Virus record (IMG/VR): IMGVR_UViG_3300006641_000002
Span: 1-60,638 of that record
Direction: 5' to 3' (one strand)
DNA from: a virus
Length of the DNA stretch: 60,638 nt
This document shows, one piece after another, positions 15,261-24,511 of the stretch. The notes beneath the pieces are model-generated. The model did no database searches. It was given only the letters and a program-made list of their open reading frames with translations, and had not been told where the DNA came from. The position numbers were made by a program, and so were the translations under genes. Numbering within the stretch: the first letter of the stretch is position 1; each line of letters opens with the position of its first letter.

Positions 15261-16319
15261 CTAAGGCATGTTGGCGTCGAGGTCGAATCGCAATTTAGCG
15301 CGCGTGATCGGCCCGACGTGGCCATCATCTTCCAGCCCCCGCGCCCGTTGGTAGTCGCGCACGGCTGCCTTGGATTTTGCGCCCCATACCCCATCAATCG
15401 GGCCGGGATCGAAGCCAAGCTTAAGCAGCGCGCGTTGAATGGCGCGTATTGAGTCGAGGCCATCGCTTGCGGCACGAAGGTCCTCGGCAAAGTCAGGCAG
15501 ATTGACGGCAAAGTGAGATTCCAGTCGAGGACGTATGCGGTCGTAACGGTCGGGCCAAATGGCAACTTTGGAGTCGACAACGAACGTGCGCAGCATGTCG
15601 ATTGCCCACGCTTCGCTCCACTTGGGTGCGGTCGACTTGCACGATAGAGCGCACTTGCTAGCGACCGCCGGCAAGTTGATGGCGTAGCTTTGGAACGCCG
15701 CACGGATGGCGCCGTGATAGCCATCATTACCATCGTTGGTGCCATCCCATAGCAGCCGTCGTGCTGGCTCAAGGGCAAACGATTCGATTCGCGAGGCGGT
15801 AAAGTCGACCTGCACACGTTGCGCTTCGAGGGACGTGAAAACGTTGGCAATCGAGGCGCACCAGCGTTTGGCATACGCCCGCTGTTCTGGTCCCCACGTG
15901 CCTCGTAGGCCGGCGCCACGAAGGAATAGGTGGCGCATTTGGTCGACGCCATCGAACCACGCATCGCCTCTGCGAAAGCGCCAAAAGCCGGTGGGCTTTT
16001 TTGCGAACGTCACGCCGGCTTCCTTCATGACGCCGGTAAGATGCGAAAGGGCTTGCGGAGCCTTTTCGGCTACGGCGCCAAGCATGTTGCTGACGTTCTG
16101 ATTTGTCAGTTCGGTGAACTGGATGACGCCCACCGAACAAATCGCGCGGTCGTACATGTTTACGGAATCAAGGTTCCCTTCCGTCGCCGACACGATGTGC
16201 ATCACGCGTTCGTTCCACGTGGCCGTCTTCGGGTCGACGGTGTACGGGCACTTGCCGTAGACGACAGGCCCTTCCCATCGGTCGTAGGAGGACCACAGGA
16301 CGCTTTGCTCAGTGTGCAC
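15261..16319 (-). CDS. Endolysin with C-terminal peptidoglycan-binding domain
   Basis: 352 residues from GTG. The N-terminal catalytic region includes SATEGNLDSVNMYDRA followed by SVGVIQF, a lysozyme-like arrangement with a candidate catalytic glutamate near residue 47. The final ~60 residues are a PG_binding_1 repeat (IQRALLKLGFDPGPIDGVWG, then GPITRAKL). No signal peptide is seen, so release would need the holin-like genes upstream. Bond specificity is not determined. Confidence 0.8.
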   Translation of the reverse strand: MHTEQSVLWSSYDRWEGPVVYGKCPYTVDPKTATWNERVMHIVSATEGNLDSVNMYDRAICSVGVIQFTELTNQNVSNMLGAVAEKAPQALSHLTGVMKEAGVTFAKKPTGFWRFRRGDAWFDGVDQMRHLFLRGAGLRGTWGPEQRAYAKRWCASIANVFTSLEAQRVQVDFTASRIESFALEPARRLLWDGTNDGNDGYHGAIRAAFQSYAINLPAVASKCALSCKSTAPKWSEAWAIDMLRTFVVDSKVAIWPDRYDRIRPRLESHFAVNLPDFAEDLRAASDGLDSIRAIQRALLKLGFDPGPIDGVWGAKSKAAVRDYQRARGLEDDGHVGPITRAKLRFDLDANMP

Positions 16320-16516
16320 TACTTGTCCTTGGGCCCAAACTTGTCATCGGCGAGACGGTCGGCGTCTTTGCGTGCCTCGTCGAACGCATCGACATAATCG
16401 CGAACGGTTTGCGCTCCGAGAATGTCGACAAGTTCCGAAATCATGAACGCCGCGCCGTCGCGTGAGCGGTCGAGTATCCACCGTACGAGCGCCTGCACGG
16501 TCGAGGAATTAATCAT
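16319..16516 (-). CDS. Small hypothetical protein in the lysis cassette
   Basis: 65 residues from ATG 16516, overlapping the end of the lipoprotein-like gene. Helical and acidic, ending in a lysine-rich tail; no domain recognised. A longer frame in this register is a shadow of the upstream gene. Confidence 0.5.
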   Translation of the reverse strand: MINSSTVQALVRWILDRSRDGAAFMISELVDILGAQTVRDYVDAFDEARKDADRLADDKFGPKDK

Positions 16517-16742
16517 GAGGGTATCCCCATCGAATTTCGACGCCTTCTCGACACGCTTCGTACTCGTCACGGGTGTTGTGCTTGACGCAGGCAAGCATCT
16601 CTTGCCTGAACTTCCATGCGCAGTCGTAGGGCTTTCTGGGCGCGCAGGATGAGAGGACGCAAGCTGCCCACGCCCCCGCCGCAACGCTGCAAACGACAAG
16701 CAAAACGAATCGCACCAGCTCATGGTCAATCTTTAGACTCAT
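16509..16742 (-). CDS. Small lipoprotein-like, possible outer-membrane spanin
   Basis: 77 residues. A hydrophobic N-terminal segment (FVLLVVCSVAAGAWAACV) runs into a lipobox-like LSSC near residue 32. The mature part is short with further cysteines. Rz1-type spanins have this size and layout and lie in lysis cassettes, as here. The host would then be Gram-negative. Confidence 0.55.
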   Translation of the reverse strand: MSLKIDHELVRFVLLVVCSVAAGAWAACVLSSCAPRKPYDCAWKFRQEMLACVKHNTRDEYEACREGVEIRWGYPHD

Positions 16743-17019
16743 CTTTGCTCATGCCCCACGCGGGCGGTGGCGGGGTTGGAATCATTGGCGCCCTCGGCTC
16801 GGGAGGAATCGGCATATTGCCTTCGTCCATCCATGGTGGCGTTCGCATAAGGCCGACCACGTAAGCGGACGCGCCAACCACGAGGCTTGATAGCGGGGCA
16901 AGGAGCACGCTTGCGCTGGCCTTTCCGGTTTGAATAAGCCACGCAAGCAACACGAGAACAAGCGTCGTTACGAAGAGAATCAAGACGACGATGGGCCAAC
17001 TCAGCTTCAATTCCTTCAC
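16726..17019 (-). CDS. Holin-like membrane protein
   Basis: 97 residues from GTG. Two transmembrane helices (about 8-30 and 38-60) are followed by a proline-rich cytoplasmic or periplasmic tail. Size, topology and position next to the endolysin fit a class II holin. No sequence family was recognised. Confidence 0.65.
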   Translation of the reverse strand: MKELKLSWPIVVLILFVTTLVLVLLAWLIQTGKASASVLLAPLSSLVVGASAYVVGLMRTPPWMDEGNMPIPPEPRAPMIPTPPPPAWGMSKDESKD

Positions 17020-17528
17020 GGCCGAACCTCCATCAGTTTCGTCGTCTTCAGCTCTTGAATGAGCGCAATTGCCGATGCCGTAATTGCCGGGATAAGCACC
17101 ATCGACACAATCATCAGAATCGTGGACGTTTGCCCGCGATGGTTGATGTTGCGTTGCAGTGAACCGATTGCCTCCGCCTGTTTGCGAAGGGAATCGTGAT
17201 GCGCATCGAAGCGTTTCGCGTGAGCCTTCGAGGCCTCAACGCGTGCCTTTTCGGTGCGGTCGATGTGGTTGATGAGCCCCGTGCCCATGGATTGAACTTC
17301 CGTGACCGAGTCCTCGGCTTTTCGCATAGCGCCGTGCGCGGTTTCTTGCACGTGCCCGATGCGTTCTTCGAGGGCTGCGTAACGAGAACGAAGCGTGGCG
17401 ACCTCCGTGCCAATGGTTCGCACGGTGGCTTCGAGCGGCACCATCCGTCGCTCCATGTCGCGGCCAAGCTGCTGAATAAGCAACTCAAGGCGAACGAAGC
17501 CCTTGGTAACGTCATCTTGCTCGGCCAT
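17016..17528 (-). CDS. Coiled-coil protein with C-terminal membrane helix
   Basis: 170 residues: a long heptad-rich region (about 10-130) and one transmembrane helix near 137-158. It overlaps the holin-like gene by four bases. It may be an inner-membrane spanin-like or holin-regulating protein; topology is reversed relative to classical Rz, whose helix is N-terminal. Confidence 0.55.
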   Translation of the reverse strand: MAEQDDVTKGFVRLELLIQQLGRDMERRMVPLEATVRTIGTEVATLRSRYAALEERIGHVQETAHGAMRKAEDSVTEVQSMGTGLINHIDRTEKARVEASKAHAKRFDAHHDSLRKQAEAIGSLQRNINHRGQTSTILMIVSMVLIPAITASAIALIQELKTTKLMEVRP

Positions 17529-17569
17529 GTGCTCGCCTTTCGTGCGGAGCGGCCTTGCGTGGCGTTACG

Positions 17570-17881
17570 TCACCAGTTGCTAGGCAGCTCGGAAGGGGCG
17601 GAAATCAGTGCAAAGGTTGCATCGTTGCGAAGCTCGTCGATGATGGGCGTCGTAACGTCGTCAGCCACGTAAGCGGCAACGTCATCGTGTTTTGAGCTTG
17701 TAGTGACTTCGGAATATCCGAGCGTGACGCCAAACACAGTGCCCGGGTCTTGTCCGGGCTCCGGGAGGATGCATTCGCCTGTATCGTAATGCATTCCGAA
17801 CTTTGGATACCCGAGACGCTTGTGGATCTCGTCGGCGAGAAGCTCGATGGTTTCGCGCGCACCAATGACGTAATGGCTCAT
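17570..17881 (-). CDS. Hypothetical protein between fibres and lysis genes
   Basis: 103 residues from ATG 17881, overlapping the fibre gene stop. Begins MSHYVIGARETIELLADEI; no motif recognised. Position suggests a fibre-assembly or host-range accessory, without direct evidence. Confidence 0.55.
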   Translation of the reverse strand: MSHYVIGARETIELLADEIHKRLGYPKFGMHYDTGECILPEPGQDPGTVFGVTLGYSEVTTSSKHDDVAAYVADDVTTPIIDELRNDATFALISAPSELPSNW

Positions 17882-19365
17882 GTGATGGTGATTCCGTAGC
17901 GTCGACCGAGGTAACGCATGACGTGGGCGTTCTCGGTGTCTTCCACTTTTGAGCGAGATAGCAAGATGTGGGCGATCGGGCCGTTCCAACTTCCCACCGC
18001 ATCCGTTAGACGTGACACACCAACTTGCGTGTTTGTTGGCTCGACACCTGACGCCGTGTTGCTCGATAGGTAGCTGGTATACAGGAGGCCGCCCCCAAAC
18101 GTACTAAGCGCAACACTGGCATAAGAGCTAGACGCGTTGGCATAGACACGACTCGTGTTACCGTTGAACAACATTCCGACGACGGTAGGGGCTGCCCACG
18201 TTGCTTCGATGGTTGGCCATGGAGTCGTAGCCGCCTTGCTGTATATTTTCGCCGAACCACTTGCCGTCGTTACGCCGAAACCGTGCGAGTAAGACGCGTT
18301 CAGACCACTGAGCGCCGAAAACGTCGTCCCAGCAACCGCGCTGTTTACGGTATTTTTGGCAACCATCCAATGATTGCATGGTGCATGTATCGGATTGCCC
18401 GTATCGTTCCAAACACCCGAGGCCATCCAATCGTAGGTGTTTGCGCCGTCGCGGTCGAATTGAATTGTGGGGCGACCGTTGAACTCAACGTTGCTGGACA
18501 CAAGTGTTGGTTGCCTGTTCGCGAGCGCTTGAGCGAGATGCCGATTTGTGTCCGTGTTGCCCTCAACGTTTTGCCAAGCGCTAACCCGCGTCGTTCCGCT
18601 TACCACCACAATGCCTCTGTCGGCGCGGTATTCGCCACCAAGCCACGACGGGTTATTGACTGCAAATGTTTTGATTTGGGAATACGCTCCCTCTGCAAAC
18701 ACTTGCACCGTAACCGTGCCGGTTTCGTCGATGGCTTGTTCAGGCACGTAACAAAGTGCGCTTGTTTCCCCGACGACGTCAGCCGTTCCAGTCAACACCG
18801 TACCGTCAGGCAGGATGTAGCGGGCGCTAATAGGCGCGGTGAGAATGATGTCGGTTCCAACGGTGACAGTGTTGGATGTTCCTGAAAAGCGTGTCAACGC
18901 TGCTGGTGTGATGCTCGTTGCGCCCACGCCGACATCGAAGCTGATGGCGTTGCTCGTGCCACCGATAGGATTTGCGCGGCGCACGTTTGGAGTTACTACG
19001 GTGACTTGGCGTTGCCCGTAGCTTGACGTTTTGGCGCTTGGAATGGTCGCTTGCAGGGTGTTGCCGCTCACGAACGTTGTAACCAACTCGTCGCCATCGA
19101 CATAGATTTTCGACGTTGGAAAGAAATCGGTTCCTGTGATTTCAATCGCTACGCTACCGCTGCCTCTAAGAGCTACTGTCGGAGTGATGGCTGTGATGGT
19201 TGGGACGATGCGGGTGACGGCACAATCAATGACAGTGTTCGATAGAGTCTCGCCAGCGTAGGGTCCTGACGGTGGTGAAGAGCTCGGCGTTCCCGTCGAC
19301 GTCCATGTGACATACTCGCTCGATGCTGCGCGGTAGCCGCGCATCTTGTAGACTTTGCGCTTCAT
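17878..19365 (-). CDS. Receptor-binding tail protein with IPT/TIG and lectin-like domains
   Basis: 495 residues. Residues about 50-150 look like an IPT/TIG immunoglobulin-like domain (ITPTVALRGSGSVAIEITGTDF, shortened here to its key stretch 'VAIEITGTDF'). The C-terminal ~230 residues (FNGRPTIQFDRDG, then WNGPIAHILLSRSK) match the beta-sandwich style of LamG/concanavalin domains. It is the most distal fibre gene, so a likely adhesin for host surface glycans. Confidence 0.7.
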   Translation of the reverse strand: MKRKVYKMRGYRAASSEYVTWTSTGTPSSSPPSGPYAGETLSNTVIDCAVTRIVPTITAITPTVALRGSGSVAIEITGTDFFPTSKIYVDGDELVTTFVSGNTLQATIPSAKTSSYGQRQVTVVTPNVRRANPIGGTSNAISFDVGVGATSITPAALTRFSGTSNTVTVGTDIILTAPISARYILPDGTVLTGTADVVGETSALCYVPEQAIDETGTVTVQVFAEGAYSQIKTFAVNNPSWLGGEYRADRGIVVVSGTTRVSAWQNVEGNTDTNRHLAQALANRQPTLVSSNVEFNGRPTIQFDRDGANTYDWMASGVWNDTGNPIHAPCNHWMVAKNTVNSAVAGTTFSALSGLNASYSHGFGVTTASGSAKIYSKAATTPWPTIEATWAAPTVVGMLFNGNTSRVYANASSSYASVALSTFGGGLLYTSYLSSNTASGVEPTNTQVGVSRLTDAVGSWNGPIAHILLSRSKVEDTENAHVMRYLGRRYGITIT

Positions 19366-20366
19366 GCAGCTTCAATCCACGCCGCCTTGAGCGTGACAAG
19401 TGCCGACCCGTCCGCGCTTGCGTCGGTCGTCAGGCAAATTTGTACTTCGAGCACGGTCTCCGACGCTAGGGCGTTCAGCGTTGCGTGAACGTTGTACGTC
19501 GTCGGCGATGTGGCGCTCGTCGACGTGGTTGTTTGCTCTGCACCGACGATGGTGTTTGCCGTCTTGTTGAACAACCGGACCTTCGCCGCGTTGCTTGCGT
19601 TACTCGTTTCGAGCATGTAGCGCAGCGAGATGCTTTGGCCGGCGCGTACGTCAAGAAGCGACTTGTCGAACGCTATCGATCCAACAACGGCATAAGTTGC
19701 GGTGTCGTTGGTGGCGGTGCTTCCGAGGATGTTCATCCGCTTTGAAAGCGGGTAAGCGAACGCTGGCGTGCCAGACGCGGCGACGCGTAGCACTTTGCCT
19801 TCGTCGCCCGAAACGGCCGAAGGAACCTCTGAAATGGAACGCCAATCGACAGATAGGGTTCCGCTTGTGTTCTTTACGTAGAGAAACGTGCCGTCTGCAC
19901 CTTGCGGAGTGAGTGCCGCCGCCCCGGTGTTGTCGACATAAAACAGTTTTCGCGCGTCACTACCTGTGATGGCCGGGAGCGCGTAGCTTGGCAGGTAGCC
20001 GGTTTTCCACTCAGCCTCGTTGCTGCCGTAGCCAAGAAACTTGCCTGACGCTCCCCCCGACGGCAACGCGTTGAGGATTTGCCAAGATGGCTCCCCGCTT
20101 GCGACGGTGAGTACCTTGCCATCATCGCCTGGTGCCGGCGCCACGACGATTTTTTGCCAATCCATAGGCGAAACCGTCGTAAGTCGGTACACGCACCCGT
20201 CAGCAATTACGTGCACGAGCATCCCTTGCAGGAGCCTGTAACTTGCGATGCCGTCGCGAGCCGCAATGTTGGCGACAACGTGAATGCCACCTTCCAAACG
20301 GTTGGCGAAACCGTCGGGGAACGCGCCCGCTGCCGTTGGCGTAAACGTCAAACCCTTCTCAGCCAT
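19362..20366 (-). CDS. Tail fibre protein with repeated beta modules
   Basis: 334 residues. Repeated segments of the form GDEGKVLRVAASG or GDDGKVLTVASG show short beta modules typical of fibre shafts; the C-terminal ~100 residues form a separate beta-rich head. Overlaps the adhesin gene by four bases and its upstream neighbour by one. Receptor unknown. Confidence 0.65.
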   Translation of the reverse strand: MAEKGLTFTPTAAGAFPDGFANRLEGGIHVVANIAARDGIASYRLLQGMLVHVIADGCVYRLTTVSPMDWQKIVVAPAPGDDGKVLTVASGEPSWQILNALPSGGASGKFLGYGSNEAEWKTGYLPSYALPAITGSDARKLFYVDNTGAAALTPQGADGTFLYVKNTSGTLSVDWRSISEVPSAVSGDEGKVLRVAASGTPAFAYPLSKRMNILGSTATNDTATYAVVGSIAFDKSLLDVRAGQSISLRYMLETSNASNAAKVRLFNKTANTIVGAEQTTTSTSATSPTTYNVHATLNALASETVLEVQICLTTDASADGSALVTLKAAWIEAA

Positions 20367-21772
20367 TAGCTAACCTTCACCTGGAATGTGCCAGTGAGCT
20401 TTTCAACGCTTCGCCAAACCGCATAGGTACGCGTCACACCATTACGCGTGATGCTGACAGTCGACCCTTGCGCCTGCATGTCGAAAGCAAAACCGGTGTT
20501 GTTGTCGACAAACGAAGGCGAGGCACTCGTGTACGGCGAGGCGTTCGGCCAAAGGAAATACACGTATTGACTCGACGCCGAAATGGTTTGCGTTTGCGTT
20601 TTCGTCGCCGAAAGCGCCTCGCTAAATCCTGACTGCAAGGCGTTGTTGTACACATCCGTTCCAGCGACTGACGAAGCGGTTGATTTGCCCCAATACACGT
20701 GACTCGTGAACGTTACGCTTAGTGTCTTGCTTGCCGTGACGCCCGTATCGTTGTCGGTCGCCGAAAGCGTAAATGTGACAACGGGGTCTGTTCCGATATC
20801 GGTTCCGAGCCGTGTCAGCGTGCCTGTCGTGGATGCCGAGGCGAACGGCGTTGCGAAGGAGATGGTGAGGTCCGTGTCGCTTCCGTTTGTCGAGCCCGTA
20901 TCCGTCTTGGTGATGGTTGCAGTTTCGGGCACTCCGTTGTTGTACGTTGCCGCAAACGTGGTTCCCGTGAAGAGCGTACCGCGCGCGACTGTAGCGGTGA
21001 GATTTGAGGTGAACGTGGCAATCCCGAAATCGGGAGCAAGATCGCTTAGGCGTAATTGTCGAAACGCCGCACCACCTGAGCCGTTGGTGACGAGCGCTTT
21101 GTTTGTGGCCGTTTCCCCCGTTGTCGCAACGTCATCCTTGGTGACCTTGCGAGAGATTGCCTTGCCGCTTCCATCCGTGCCAAGCACGGTGTTGGTGCCG
21201 CTTAGTTTGATGTCTGCTGGCGTTAGGGAGCGAAACTGAACGCCGCCCGATGTGCCGCCGCCATCTCCTTCGACGAGAGCCGCACCCGCAACTTCGGCGT
21301 AAGCCGGCAACGAAGCGCCGCCGCCGCCGCTACCCGCGCCTCCACGGATGATTTGATTGAGCACGCCGGTCCAACCGTGCTCTGCGTTGTGTTCATAGGT
21401 CTCGTTCGTCGCGAGGACCACGTAACCGTCGCCGGTTGGAACGGCGACCTTGAACGTCGTTCGCAACGTTGGATCGGGCCTTCCGAATCGGTCGGCGCCA
21501 CGGTTTACGACGCTTTCAAAAATGAGCGACTTGCCCGCAAGAGGCGCCGTGAACGTCGCCGTCTTTGCCGCCGCGTTGACGACAAGGTCAGCGTTGATGG
21601 TGTCAACGTTTGCGGTTTCATCGCCCGAGATGCAGGCGATGGACCAAACGTCGACACCGGTTGGGTCGGCGAGGGCGATGGTGACTTCAGCCGAAACGGC
21701 TACCTGCGCAACCGGCGGCGTCGTTTGAGGTGCGCCGCTTCCGCTGCGCACTGTGCATGCTGGTGATGGCAT
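20366..21772 (-). CDS. Tail fibre protein
   Basis: 468 residues, Thr/Ala/Gly-rich, beta-predicted. It contains a GGAGSGGGGASLPAYAEV linker around residue 140 and a Thr/Ser-rich beta repeat region (230-360) resembling bacterial Ig-like folds, then a C-terminal head. The N-terminus probably docks on the preceding baseplate-proximal fibre. Specific family unknown. Confidence 0.65.
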   Translation of the reverse strand: MPSPACTVRSGSGAPQTTPPVAQVAVSAEVTIALADPTGVDVWSIACISGDETANVDTINADLVVNAAAKTATFTAPLAGKSLIFESVVNRGADRFGRPDPTLRTTFKVAVPTGDGYVVLATNETYEHNAEHGWTGVLNQIIRGGAGSGGGGASLPAYAEVAGAALVEGDGGGTSGGVQFRSLTPADIKLSGTNTVLGTDGSGKAISRKVTKDDVATTGETATNKALVTNGSGGAAFRQLRLSDLAPDFGIATFTSNLTATVARGTLFTGTTFAATYNNGVPETATITKTDTGSTNGSDTDLTISFATPFASASTTGTLTRLGTDIGTDPVVTFTLSATDNDTGVTASKTLSVTFTSHVYWGKSTASSVAGTDVYNNALQSGFSEALSATKTQTQTISASSQYVYFLWPNASPYTSASPSFVDNNTGFAFDMQAQGSTVSITRNGVTRTYAVWRSVEKLTGTFQVKVS

Positions 21773-23113
21773 TTATTTCACGAAGTAAATGGTAAGTTTG
21801 CCGCTTCCGCCGTTGCCGCCGTTGCCCCCCGACACATCATCTGCCGCTGTGTATTTGCCAGAGCCGCCCCCGCCCCCACCTCCAGCGCCGCTGGCGAAAG
21901 CTGCTGACTGGCCGGCGAGCCCCTTCATGTATTGCTGGTCTACACCGTTGCCAAAATCCAACAAATCAACATAGCTAACACCGCCACCCGCTCCGCCGTT
22001 GCCTCCCGATCCCGCGCCTCCGCCACCTCCGCAACCGACGAACGTATCGTTAGCGACGAATGTGGTGTTTTTTGCAGGCGCACCACCAGCATAGTTTTCG
22101 GAATCAGTACCGTAATCCGCTGAGATGAAAGTAGCCGGTAGCAAGCCAGCGTCGATGAAGCCACCTATGCCGCCAGACTGCATAGGTCGATGATAATCAT
22201 ATTGGATGTCGGTCGAGATGTTCTGCGCGTCGCCGTGAAACCAAAATTCCCAAGGCACACCAGGCTTGGCGACGAGCGTTCTGTTGCTACGCACAGACGT
22301 GGCGCTGCGTCCGTTTGTGCCGCCTGCGGCACCGCGAAAGCGCACCGATCCAAACAACGTATCACCCCCACGCTTGCTTGCGCGATCGCCACCCAATCCA
22401 ATCGTGACCGCCACAGAGCCGCCAGGCGTTACGCTTGCGCGCTGCCATCGCGCTAAAGCGCCACCGCCACCGCCACCGCCATTCGATAAAATGTGACCTG
22501 TGTCATTCTTTTGCCAACCAACATTTCCTAAACCGCCATCTCCACCAGCTCCTCCGCCGCCGTAACCGTAAAGCAGCACCTCAGTCACACCAGATGGGAC
22601 CGTCCATGTTTGATTTGCGGCTGTACTCGTCAGTTCTTCTTTGCGAAGTTTCGAGCCTTGCGCCTGCTGATAAAGCCGCCACGCGCCCGCTGCAAAGATG
22701 AACGACGCCCACGGACCATCTGCCCTTTGCCCGTTGCCGATTGCGTACGTCGCACCCGATGCCGTTATCGTCACCGTCCAAGCAAAGTTTGGGTCAGCGA
22801 ATATGGATATGACCTCGCCCGTCACGACGCCCGTTGTCGAAAGCGTGAGCGTTCGGTTTGCCGTGACCGTCGCTCCTATCTCGACAATGGTATTGCCGTT
22901 GCCAACCGTTAGCGTCGTGTCGGCATTTGGCATTGCAAATACTGACTGAGCAAACCTCCCGCCGCCCGAAAGCACGATGCGACCGCTAAGCGTGTCGCCC
23001 GCTGGCGTCTTATCAAGCGCCTTGGTGAGCGCCGTGTCGATGGCGTTGGCTTCGTCGTGCGTAAACGTGTCGAGCTGATTCCAGCCCGCCTGCTTGGTTC
23101 GGTTGATGGTCAT
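21773..23113 (-). CDS. Tail fibre with glycine-rich adhesin tip
   Basis: 446 residues. An N-terminal fibre segment is followed from about residue 180 by many glycine runs (GGGGAGGDGG, GGGGGGGALARW, GCGGGGGAGSGGNG, GAGGGGGGGSG) between hydrophobic strands. That pattern is typical of polyglycine-II tip adhesins such as S16 gp38, in which variable loops between glycine helices contact the receptor. It is a strong candidate host-range determinant. Confidence 0.7.
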   Translation of the reverse strand: MTINRTKQAGWNQLDTFTHDEANAIDTALTKALDKTPAGDTLSGRIVLSGGGRFAQSVFAMPNADTTLTVGNGNTIVEIGATVTANRTLTLSTTGVVTGEVISIFADPNFAWTVTITASGATYAIGNGQRADGPWASFIFAAGAWRLYQQAQGSKLRKEELTSTAANQTWTVPSGVTEVLLYGYGGGGAGGDGGLGNVGWQKNDTGHILSNGGGGGGGALARWQRASVTPGGSVAVTIGLGGDRASKRGGDTLFGSVRFRGAAGGTNGRSATSVRSNRTLVAKPGVPWEFWFHGDAQNISTDIQYDYHRPMQSGGIGGFIDAGLLPATFISADYGTDSENYAGGAPAKNTTFVANDTFVGCGGGGGAGSGGNGGAGGGVSYVDLLDFGNGVDQQYMKGLAGQSAAFASGAGGGGGGGSGKYTAADDVSGGNGGNGGSGKLTIYFVK

Positions 23114-23114
23114 C

Positions 23115-24038
23115 TTATGCCAACTTCAAGCGGTCAAGGTTTTGAGACACATCAAGTCGGAATATGTCGCCGCGTACGACCTCAAACGTCACCCACGCGG
23201 GCAAAACGGAATCAAGAAAGCCGTAAACGCTCGATGCAATGTCCGAGTATTCTGCGTCCTTCATCCAATCCTGCGGCGTTGTGACAACTTGCACGTGAGC
23301 GACCGACGACGTCCATCCATCGACGAGCGCTTTGCATGAGAAGTGCGTGTCGACCGCGTAATTGCCAACGGGGCACGTAAGCGTGAGGCCGGTTTGACCG
23401 ATAGTCACGACGTCATTGGTTTTGAAGACCTGTCGCTCTGTTTGGTCACCAACCGTCCACGCGACGGTTAACTCAGCTTGCGAGCGATCACCCGCTTGCG
23501 TGACAACCATATCAAGCACAACGTCTTGCATCACGAGCCCCGCGACAGTGGGAATGGGAGCGCCAATAACGTCGCAATCAACCCGCCACGTGCCGGGGTC
23601 ATTTCTTACGACGTGGGGGTCGTTCCATTCCTGCGTTTCGATGACGAAGGGAATAGGCGAAAGGAGCGGCGTTAGCTTGTCGGTGATAGCTTGCCTCGTG
23701 GGCACGAAGCCCGTGAGCCGCCGGCGCTCCACGAGTCGCTTGTGACGTTCGCCAAGCGTTGCCGATGGTGACGGTACGATTCCAAAGATGGCTTCCCATC
23801 TCGCAAGCAGCGGCGTTGAGCGAAGGTCGTAGAGCTTTGCAAGCTTCGCGTTGGTGTGCCACACGCTTGCGATAGCGCGCGCGATAGCGTGGTTTTCGAC
23901 CCACACGTTTGTTCCTTCCGCCGCAACGAATGCCGTCCCGCGCGACTGGCCAACGGCTTGTGTGAGCCCTTTGACAATCGACAGCCCAGAGCCTCCGAGC
24001 TTTGCCGGGAACGGTGCGTAGCCGCCAAAGGTTGGCAT
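23115..24038 (-). CDS. Baseplate/tail protein, Mu gp48-like position
   Basis: 307 residues. The N-terminal half is helical (LYDLRSTPLLARWEAIFGI, ERHKRLVERRRLTG) as in the Mu gp48 (YmfQ/DUF2313) family that links baseplate wedge to fibres; the C-terminal half is beta-rich. Gene order after the baseplate J gene supports this. Confidence 0.6.
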   Translation of the reverse strand: MPTFGGYAPFPAKLGGSGLSIVKGLTQAVGQSRGTAFVAAEGTNVWVENHAIARAIASVWHTNAKLAKLYDLRSTPLLARWEAIFGIVPSPSATLGERHKRLVERRRLTGFVPTRQAITDKLTPLLSPIPFVIETQEWNDPHVVRNDPGTWRVDCDVIGAPIPTVAGLVMQDVVLDMVVTQAGDRSQAELTVAWTVGDQTERQVFKTNDVVTIGQTGLTLTCPVGNYAVDTHFSCKALVDGWTSSVAHVQVVTTPQDWMKDAEYSDIASSVYGFLDSVLPAWVTFEVVRGDIFRLDVSQNLDRLKLA

Positions 24039-24511
24039 TAGCGCGCCCGCACCACGAAGGTCTCGCCCGTGGCGTCCACGGATGCTCCAGCCATGTCAAA
24101 CACGTAGACGGTAATGACGTTGCCCGTTGCCGCCGCTTGCACGTGCCTAGCTTGCGGGCCCGTGGCGCTGCCTAGTGCCGACTTCAAATTGACCGTGTGC
24201 GAGCCTTGCAGCTCGTCTTGCACCGATAGCGGTACCGTCAAGGTAAAGGTGCCTGTTCCAGTTTTGACAATGCTTGGCACCGTCGTCGTTGTCTTTTTCC
24301 AGACGGCCTCAAAGCTCGTAACCGTCGGCGTAGCGCCCGCCGTAAAGGTAACCTCGACGCGGTCGACCATGCGCGAACTCATGGCCACATCGCACGCGAG
24401 GCGATTGTACTCGATTGCGTCGAGGTCGGTCTCAGGGTCGACCGGGGCAATCTCATAATTGCGCTTTGGCGCCCCGTAGTTGGTTATGTTCGATGCATCA
24501 GGCAACGGCAT
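24038..24511 (-). CDS. Hypothetical baseplate-associated protein
   Basis: 157 residues from ATG 24511, which shares one base with the baseplate-J stop. A short helical start is followed by a beta-sandwich-like region. A much longer frame upstream is a shadow of baseplate J. Likely structural; exact role unknown. Confidence 0.6.
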   Translation of the reverse strand: MPLPDASNITNYGAPKRNYEIAPVDPETDLDAIEYNRLACDVAMSSRMVDRVEVTFTAGATPTVTSFEAVWKKTTTTVPSIVKTGTGTFTLTVPLSVQDELQGSHTVNLKSALGSATGPQARHVQAAATGNVITVYVFDMAGASVDATGETFVVRAR

